Shown: one piece after another, positions 52,998 to 60,000 of the stretch
Position numbering within the stretch: position 1 is the first letter of the stretch
Layout: every line of letters begins with the position of its first letter
Assembly: GCF_009720655.1 (NCBI RefSeq)
Contig: NZ_WNKS01000014.1
Span: 57,602-121,601, forward strand
Length of the DNA stretch: 64,000 nt
DNA from: Rhodoblastus acidophilus
GTDB lineage: Bacteria > Pseudomonadota > Alphaproteobacteria > Rhizobiales > Beijerinckiaceae
Direction: 5' to 3'
Position numbers and translations under genes: made by a program
Notes under the pieces: generated by a model
Seen by the model: only the letters and a program-made list of their open reading frames with translations
Databases searched by the model: none
Told to the model about the DNA's origin: nothing

Positions 52998-53047
52998 TAC
53001 GCAGGATTTCCGAAAAGTGGCCACCGGCTTTCGGATGAAAATCCTAC
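52998..53047. repeat. Palindromic repeat, family F, degenerate copy 2
   Basis: CTACGCAGGATTTCCGAAAA facing GGCTTTCGGATGAAAATCCTAC resembles 20490-20534. It lies 65 bases after the patatin gene. Confidence 0.6.
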
Positions 53048-53061
53048 GAAAACAAAGGAAC

Positions 53062-53103
53062 CTAAGCAAACATTCGCCGGCCGACCAACGAATGTTTGCT
53101 TAG
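53062..53103. promoter_or_regulatory. 15-bp perfect inverted repeat upstream of the alkyl sulfatase gene
   Basis: CTAAGCAAACATTCG (53062-53076) and its exact complement CGAATGTTTGCTTAG (53089-53103) are separated by 12 bases. There is no T-tract, so it looks more like an operator or an mRNA stem than a terminator. It ends 65 bases before the sulfatase start. Confidence 0.6.
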
Positions 53104-53168
53104 CGGTGATTGTCCGTCCTCCGGTCTCAGACGCGCGCAGTCTTCAACATTGCGATGGGGAAATGGAA

Positions 53169-55238
53169 ATGAAATTGAACAGGTTGATGCTCGGATTGGT
53201 CCTGGCGGGCCTGCCCTCCGCCAGCCAGGCGCAGGAAAAGCATTTTGACCCCAAGGGCGCGCCGCCCTCGACCTTCACGATCGAGCTGCGAAAAGGCGTG
53301 TCCGCCACGCTGCCCTTCGAGGACCAGCGCGATTTCGAGGAAGCCAAGAGAGGTTTTGTCGCCGAGCCGCCCTACAAAAAGATCATGGCCGACGCCGGCC
53401 ATGTCGCCTGGGACATGGGCAGCTACCAATGGCTGCTGCAAGGCAAGGATTTCGAGAGCATCCATCCCTCGCTGCAACGGCAGGCCGTGCTCAACATGGC
53501 CTACGGCCTCTATGAAGTCGTGCCGGACAAGGTCTATCAGGTGCGCGGCTTCGACCTCGCCAACATCACCTTCATCAAGGGGGATACCGGCTGGATCGTC
53601 TTCGATCCGCTGACGGCCAAGGAGACGGCGCGCGCCGCGCTCGAACTCGTCAACGAAAAGCTCGGCAAGCGCCCCGTGCTCGGCGTCGTTTATTCGCATT
53701 CGCATGTCGATCATTTCGGCGGCGTTCGCGGTGTCATTGACGAGGCCGACGCCGCCAGCGGCAAGGTCAAGGTGATCGCGCCCGAAGGTTTCATGCAGGC
53801 GGCGATCGAAGAAAACGTGTTCAGCGGCAACGCCATGTCACGGCGCACCCAATATTCCTACGCCGTGCTGCTGCCGCGCGACCCCCACGGCCACGCGGAC
53901 CAGTCGATCGGCAAGAACGTGGCCAACGGCAATGTCGGCCTGATCGCGCCAAACGTCCTGATCAAGAAGGATTTTGAAGACCTCACCCTCGACGGCGTGC
54001 AAATGGTGTTCCAGAACACCCCCGATACCGAAGCCCCGGTCGAGATGAACACCTGGTTCCCGCAGTTCAAGGGGTTTTGGGCGGCGGAAAACATCACCGG
54101 CACCATCCACAACATCTATACGCCGCGCGGCGCCCCGGTGCGCAACGCGCTGAACTGGTCCAAGCAGATCAACACCGCCCTCTACAAGTTCGGCCAGTCC
54201 GCCGACGTGATGTTTGCCTCCCACAGCTGGCCGCGCTGGGGCAATGCGCGCATCCAGGAGGTCATGCGCACCCAGCGCGACACTTATGCGAATCTCAACA
54301 ACCAGAGCCTGCACTTCGCCAATCAGGGCGTCACCATCAACGAAATTCAAAACGTCTACAAGCTGCCGCCGAGCCTGTGGAAACAATGGCCCGCGCACAG
54401 CTATCACGGCTCGGAAATGCACAACAGCCGCGGCGTCATCAACCGCTTCCTTGGCTATTGGGACGGCAACCCGACCAACATCGCGCCGCTGTCGCCGCGC
54501 GATTCCGCGCCGCTCTACGTCGAGATGATGGGCGGTTCGGAAAAGATTCTGGCCAAGGGCAAGGAGCTCAACGACGCCGGCAAATATCGCGACGCCATGG
54601 AAATCCTGAACAGACTGGTGTTCGCGCAACCGGGCAACCAGCCGGCGAAGGATTTGCTGGCGACGTCCTTCGAGCAGCTGGGCTATCAGATGGAGAGCCC
54701 GACCTTGCGCAACATCTATCTGCAGGGCGCCTACGAGCTGCGCAACGGCCTGCCGGGCGGCCCGGCCGTGCGCTCGGGCTCACCCGACGTGATCAGGGCC
54801 ATGTCGACGGAGAACTGGCTCGACTTCATCGGCATCAGCATCGACCCGCGCAAGGCCGAGGGCCTGCGCTTCACCATCAACCTGTTCACGCCCGACAATG
54901 GCGAAAAATACATCATCGAAATGAGCAACGCGACGCTGACCAACATCAAGGGCGAGCAGGCGGACAACCCGGACCTCACCATCACGGTCAACCGCGCCGA
55001 CCTCAATCAGGTGATGATGGGCGCGGCGACTTTTGATGATCTCGTCAAGGCCCGCAAGGCGACGTTTACCGGCGATCGCAAGCCGTTCGACCAGCTGCGC
55101 GGTCTGATCGTCGCTTTCAGGCCCAATTTCGAAATCATGCCCGGCACGGCGGCGAAGCCCGCGAGCGCGCCCGAGGAAAAACAGGCGGACCCGTTCAAGC
55201 TGCCCGACATGGCGCCGCCGGAATCGGCCGGCGACTGA
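53169..55238 (+). CDS. Alkyl sulfatase, SDS hydrolase type (MBL fold)
   Basis: The 689-residue product resembles SdsA1/BDS1 type III alkyl sulfatases, which split primary alkyl sulfates such as SDS into alcohol and sulfate. A signal peptide (MKLNRLMLGLVLAGLPSASQA) marks it as exported. The metal motif H177-x-H179-x-D181-H182 lies in YSHSHVDHFGG; further ligands are in PDTEAPVEMNTWFP and FASHSWPRWG. A helical dimerisation domain follows, and the C-terminal 120 residues form an SCP2-like lipid-binding domain. The ATG at 53169 is favoured over one two codons earlier, as GATGGGG lies eight bases away. Confidence 0.9.
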   Translation: MKLNRLMLGLVLAGLPSASQAQEKHFDPKGAPPSTFTIELRKGVSATLPFEDQRDFEEAKRGFVAEPPYKKIMADAGHVAWDMGSYQWLLQGKDFESIHPSLQRQAVLNMAYGLYEVVPDKVYQVRGFDLANITFIKGDTGWIVFDPLTAKETARAALELVNEKLGKRPVLGVVYSHSHVDHFGGVRGVIDEADAASGKVKVIAPEGFMQAAIEENVFSGNAMSRRTQYSYAVLLPRDPHGHADQSIGKNVANGNVGLIAPNVLIKKDFEDLTLDGVQMVFQNTPDTEAPVEMNTWFPQFKGFWAAENITGTIHNIYTPRGAPVRNALNWSKQINTALYKFGQSADVMFASHSWPRWGNARIQEVMRTQRDTYANLNNQSLHFANQGVTINEIQNVYKLPPSLWKQWPAHSYHGSEMHNSRGVINRFLGYWDGNPTNIAPLSPRDSAPLYVEMMGGSEKILAKGKELNDAGKYRDAMEILNRLVFAQPGNQPAKDLLATSFEQLGYQMESPTLRNIYLQGAYELRNGLPGGPAVRSGSPDVIRAMSTENWLDFIGISIDPRKAEGLRFTINLFTPDNGEKYIIEMSNATLTNIKGEQADNPDLTITVNRADLNQVMMGAATFDDLVKARKATFTGDRKPFDQLRGLIVAFRPNFEIMPGTAAKPASAPEEKQADPFKLPDMAPPESAGD

Positions 55239-55365
55239 AAATGCGCGCGAAGCGGCTCGCCGCTTCTCATCGACTGAAAAGAGGCGCGAAGCGGCGAGCC
55301 GCTCCGCGTCGGCGGCTTGCAGACCGGGCGGAGACCGCCACGCCCTTCGCAGGAGACATTGAGCG

Positions 55366-55590
55366 ATGGACACAATGGATCGTCGAAAACTGATCTGCGG
55401 CGGCTTGATCGCCGCCGCGACCTTGGTATTACCCACGGGCGGCGAGGCGATGCCGATCCATGCAAGCGTCGCCGCCCCTGCCGATCCATCGATCTCCAAG
55501 GCGCAAGTCGTCGTCGTCGGGCCACGCCGCCGCCGTTGGGTTTGCTGGTGGAGAAGGGGCCGCCGCATCTGTGGCTGGCGCTGGATTTGA
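55366..55590 (+). CDS. Small exported protein with Arg/Trp-rich tail
   Basis: The 74-residue product begins MDTMDRRKLICGGLIAAATL, a signal-like sequence with a twin arginine, and ends in a strongly cationic, aromatic tail (RRRRWVCWWRRGRRICGWRW at 54-73) with two cysteines that could pair. Short proteins with such tails are seen in many Rhizobiales, function unknown. AGGAGA lies about nine bases before the ATG. The ORF has normal codon use. Binding to lipids or nucleic acids would fit the tail, but this is inference. Confidence 0.6.
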   Translation: MDTMDRRKLICGGLIAAATLVLPTGGEAMPIHASVAAPADPSISKAQVVVVGPRRRRWVCWWRRGRRICGWRWI

Positions 55591-55633
55591 AAAGCGAAGT
55601 CAGACTCTAGAGTTTCTGGAAGGGAAATATGCA

Positions 55634-56206
55634 ATGGCCTCCATCTTTTCACCTGGCGGCGATATCGAGACCGCGCTGGCGCCCTTGCGCGCCAAGCGGG
55701 GCTGGATCATCGCGCTGGGCGTCGTCTATCTCATCTCGGGCCTTGTGGCGCTCGGCAGCGTCGTAGCGGCGACCGCCGCGAGCGTTCTCGTGGTCGGCAT
55801 CATGATGGTCGTGGCGGGCGTGTTCGAGGTGATCAACGCTTTCCAGGTCAAGACCTGGGGGCGTTTCTTCCTCTGGTTGTTGCTCGGCATTCTCTACATC
55901 GCCGCCGGCATCCTGGCCTGGGACAATCCCGCGCTCACGGCGGTCTGGCTGACCCTGTTCCTCGGGGCGGCGCTGGCCGCGTCCGGGATCACGCGCATTT
56001 TCCTGGCCTTCGGCATGAAGCAGGGTTCGCCCTGGATCCTGGTGGCGGTTTCCGGCCTCGTCACCCTGCTGCTTGGCGTCATCATCCTGGTGAAGTGGCC
56101 GGTTTCGGCGGTCTACACGCTGGGCATTTTCCTCGGGGTGGACCTTGTGTTCGCCGGCGCAAGCTGGATCGGCCTGGGATTTTCCCTCAAGAAGACGCAG
56201 GCCTGA
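55634..56206 (+). CDS. HdeD family membrane protein (DUF308)
   Basis: The 190-residue product has six hydrophobic segments in three DUF308 pairs (WIIALGVVYLISGLVALGSV, VLVVGIMMVVAGVFEVINAF, LWLLLGILYIAAGILAW and so on), as in HdeD, which is linked to acid resistance in E. coli. The ATG at 55634 follows GGAAGGG. The sequence ends FSLKKTQA. No known partner genes (hdeA, hdeB) are nearby. The role here is not known. Confidence 0.88.
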   Translation: MASIFSPGGDIETALAPLRAKRGWIIALGVVYLISGLVALGSVVAATAASVLVVGIMMVVAGVFEVINAFQVKTWGRFFLWLLLGILYIAAGILAWDNPALTAVWLTLFLGAALAASGITRIFLAFGMKQGSPWILVAVSGLVTLLLGVIILVKWPVSAVYTLGIFLGVDLVFAGASWIGLGFSLKKTQA

Positions 56207-56327
56207 CATCCCGCGCCGCTCGGCGGCCCTGAGGTGCGGAGGTCATGTCTTCTGACGTTTCGCGCCTCGGGTCGCTGGCGAGGGAGGTGATCGGCGCGGC
56301 GGAGCTTTCTCCGCCGCGCTCCAATTC

Positions 56328-56456
56328 TCATACGATTTCCGAACGATCAGTTCGGAAATCGTATTCCGCTCGCGCGGAAATCCGCCCTTCGCCTGAAGGA
56401 TTTCCGCGCGATTTCGTTTGCGCGGATCGCGAAGCGATCTTGCGGAAACCGTATCA
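56328..56456 (+). repeat. 129-bp palindromic element, family B, copy 5
   Basis: TCATACGATTTCCGAACGAT to GCGGAAACCGTATCA, 129 bases, nearly identical to copy 3. It is intergenic, between hdeD and the giant repeat-protein gene. Confidence 0.92.
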
Positions 56457-57066
56457 GATGAATGTTTTGAAGCCGCGCGAGTCCGCGTGCAAGCGGACAA
56501 CGACGCAAAAAGCGGAGCGCCCCGCATGCTCGCCCACCCTTCGCGCCCAAGCTCGGGCCGAAAGGGAGGGCGGACATCCGCCGGAGCGGAAATCCTCATT
56601 GCTCGGCGCCAGGGGCGAATCCTGAACAGCGCGGCGCGTTCGCCGGCGCATCGCAGCCATCATGGACGCCAGCACGCCGCCGGCCAAGGGCCGGAATTTG
56701 GCGCGGTTATCATGCGGACGAACGGCTGTGGACACACCGAGGAGATTGCGACCTCGGTCGCGAAATCTTGACTTGGCTCCCACGTTGTTTTAGGCAGCTT
56801 ACGTAGCTGTAGCTTTAGCGGTTATTTTGGCTCTGCTTAAAATGTCTTCGAATTAAATCGCTGCCCTTGAGTTAACGCGAAGAGGGGCGCAACTTTGTGA
56901 AATAAAGCGATATATTTGAAGGGATTGAAGTCTTTCTGCATTGCCGTTGAAGCGCAGAAATTTAATACGAAGGCTAATTTTCGCAGGCGCGGGCCTTGTT
57001 TTGCCGATCGGATCTTAGCCGCTTTTGACCTCTGCAGGCCGCCTGCGCGCGGCAGGAGAAGCGACC
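56457..57066. other. Long leader region of the giant repeat protein gene
   Basis: About 600 bases without a convincing gene. The last 270 (from about 56790) are clearly richer in A and T than the rest of the window, with stretches such as TTTAGCGGTTATTTTGG, AAATAAAGCGATATATTTG and GAAATTTAATACG. They probably hold the promoter and a long 5' leader. A strong AGGAGAAG site precedes the ATG at 57067. Confidence 0.5.
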
Positions 57067-60000
57067 ATGGCCACCGACACTTGGACAAGCGACATTATCG
57101 CGAATTGGAACACGGCTGCGTATTGGAGCGCCGGCATCCCGATCGCGACCTCGAATTGCGTGATTTCCGCAGGCGGGGCCCAGGTGACCTCGGCGATCAC
57201 GATCGCGTCGCTTGTCAACGCCGCTCAGGTCGATTTCACCAATGCGGGATCAAGCAAGATCACCGGCGCCGTGACCAACACCGGCGTGCTGACGCTCGAC
57301 GCAGGCGCTGGCAATGGCGGCTCGAACCTGACGATCAGCGGCGTTCTGACCAATACGGGCGTTGTGCTTTTGGGCGCCACCGATAATTCATTGTCGAAAT
57401 CGGATACGGTGGCCGTCGGCGGACTCGACAACACCAACGGCGTGCTCATGGTCGCGGGCGGCGCGGCCTCCACCTCCACCATGCTCGTCAAAGTGAATGG
57501 CGCGGCGGGGTTCGGCGTGACGGGCAAGGTCGAAGGCTGGGTGAGTCTTTCCGGCTATTCGACGATCTCGTTCGCGAGCGGCGCGATCACCGCCATTGAT
57601 GCAAATGCGGGGCTCTCTCTGAATGGCGCGAACGCCTTTGTCGCCCTGGCCGGATCCCCGACCTCGAACAGCGCACTGACGGGCCTGCGCCTCAACGCTG
57701 GCGCGCTCACGCTGGAAAATGGCGTGAAATTGACGACCAGCGTCGGTCTCACCAATCTCGGGGAGATGGAAATCAGCTCGGCCAACGTCAGCGCGCCGGG
57801 CTCCGCAGTCGTCATTGGCGGCAATCTTAAAAACACTGGCCAGCTTAGCGTGGATTATTACAACACTGCTGGCGGATCGTCTCTCAAGATCAATGGCAGT
57901 TTGATCAATTATGGCGCCGTGAACCTTGGCTCCTATTCGCTCACCCGGACGACGACGGTCACGACGAACGGGCTTTACAACGCGAGTTCGGGATATCTTT
58001 ACATTTCATCGAGTTTGCCCACCGCATTTCGGATGTGCTTGAACGTCCAAGCAGCGGCCGGCTTCGGCGTGGCGGGGGTGGAAACCGGCACGGTGTTCAT
58101 CACCCGCTACGCCGGCATCCAGTTCGCGAGCGGCCAGATCACGACGATCCAGGGAAACCTCGGGCTGAGCGGCGCCAACGCGTTTGTGAACGTCGGCAAC
58201 ACCGCCCCGGGCGCCAACAGCGCGCTTGCCGGTCTGCAAACGGTCACCGGGACATTCTCGCTGAACAAGGGGGCGAAAGTCACGACGACAGGCGCGCTCA
58301 CCATTCTTGGCTCCGTCTATCTCGACAACAACGGCTATTCGGACGACCGGAGCGGTCAGTATGGCGGGAAATCACAACTCACCATCGGCGGCGTGCTGAC
58401 CAATTCGGGCGCTCTCGCGATCGGCGGTTCGGCATTGACCGGCCCCGACACCGTGACAACGACCGGCGTCGCCAATACCGGAATGATCACCCTCAAAGGC
58501 GGCGCTGACCCGTCGGCGGAGGCGTTGCTCAATGTCACTGGCGCCGCCGGCTTCGGGACCGCTGGCGTGTTGAGCGGCGCGGTGAGCCTTTCCGGCAATT
58601 CGATGGTGGAATTCGCCAGCGGGCAGATCACCACCATCGCGGGCGGGGCGTCGCTGAAGCTCGACGGGCCGAGCGCCTTCATCGCCGACGCGGGCGCGCT
58701 GACGTCGAACAGCGCGCTCACGGGATTGACCACAAACAGCGGGACGCTCTCCCTCTCCAACGGCGCCGCGATCAAGACAACCGCGGGTCTGACCAACACG
58801 AGCGGCGGTTATATATATCTCGATGTCAACCGAAATGGGGCCGTCGTCAACGGGGGGACGAGCCTGGCGCTTGGCGGAGTTCTGACCAATAAGGGCGCTT
58901 TCTCTGTTGGCTCCGCGAGCCTCATGACCTTGGACACGGTGACCGCGACCGGCGTCGCCAATTCCGGAACAATCACCCTCACAGGCGGCGCTTCGTGGTC
59001 GTCGCGGGCCGTGCTCAATGTCACCGGCGTCGCCGGCTTTGGGACCGTTGGCGTGTTGACCGGCCAGGTGAACCTTTCCGGAAATGCGTTGCTGGAGTTC
59101 GCCAGCGGGCAGATCAACACCATTGCGCGCGGAGCGTCGCTGATGCTCGACGGGCCGAGCGCCTTGATCGCCGACGCGGGCGCGCTGACGCGCAACAGCG
59201 CGCTCAACGGATTGGCCTTGAACGGTGGGTCCCTTAATCTCAGGAACGGTGCAGCCCTCACGACAAGCGCTGGTCTGACCAACACGAGCGGCAGTTATAT
59301 CAATCTCGACTCGTCCGGGGGCGCCGGGGGGACGCGCCTGACGCTCACGGGAGTCCTGAAGAATATCGGCAGCTTGTATCTCGGCGCGTCAAGCCTGACG
59401 AAAGCGGACACCTTGACCGCGACCGGCGTCGCCAACACCGGAACGATCACCCTCACGGGCGGCGCTTCGCCGTCGGCGCAGGCCTTGCTCAACGTAACCG
59501 GCACAGCCGGCTTTGGAACCGTTGGCGTGTTGAGCGGCCAGGTGAGCCTGTCCGGAAGCTCGATGGTGGAGTTCGCCAGCGGGCAGATCACCACCATCGC
59601 GGGCGGGGCGTGGCTAACGCTCAACGGTCCGAGCGCCTTCATCGCCGACGCGGGCGCTCTGACGTCGAACAGCGCGCTCAAGGGATTGGCCGCGAACAGC
59701 GGGTCTTTCTATCTCTACAACGGCGCCGCCGTCACCACAGCCGCAGGTCTGACCAACAACAGCTACAGTTATATCGGTCTTGATCGCAGCCAATATGGGT
59801 CCGGCGGCGTCGGGGGGACGACCCTGACGCTTGGCGGAGTCCTGACCAACAGCGGCACCGTGTATGTCGGCGATTTCGGCATGTCCAATTCGGACATCTT
59901 GACCGCGACCGGCGTCGCCAACACCGGGACGATCACCCTCGAGGGCGGCGGTTCGTCGTCGGCGCAGGCCTTGCTCAATGTCGCGGGCGCCGCCGGCTTC

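Noticed and set aside
56243..56783. Minus-strand frames of 109-118 codons in the leader region of the giant gene
   Set aside because: They run through the 129-bp element and into low-complexity sequence, with no ribosome site and no recognisable product.
57025..57066. TTG start 14 codons upstream for the giant protein
   Set aside because: The ATG at 57067 has AGGAGAAG right before it, and the family N-terminus begins there. The upstream residues are not like a signal peptide.
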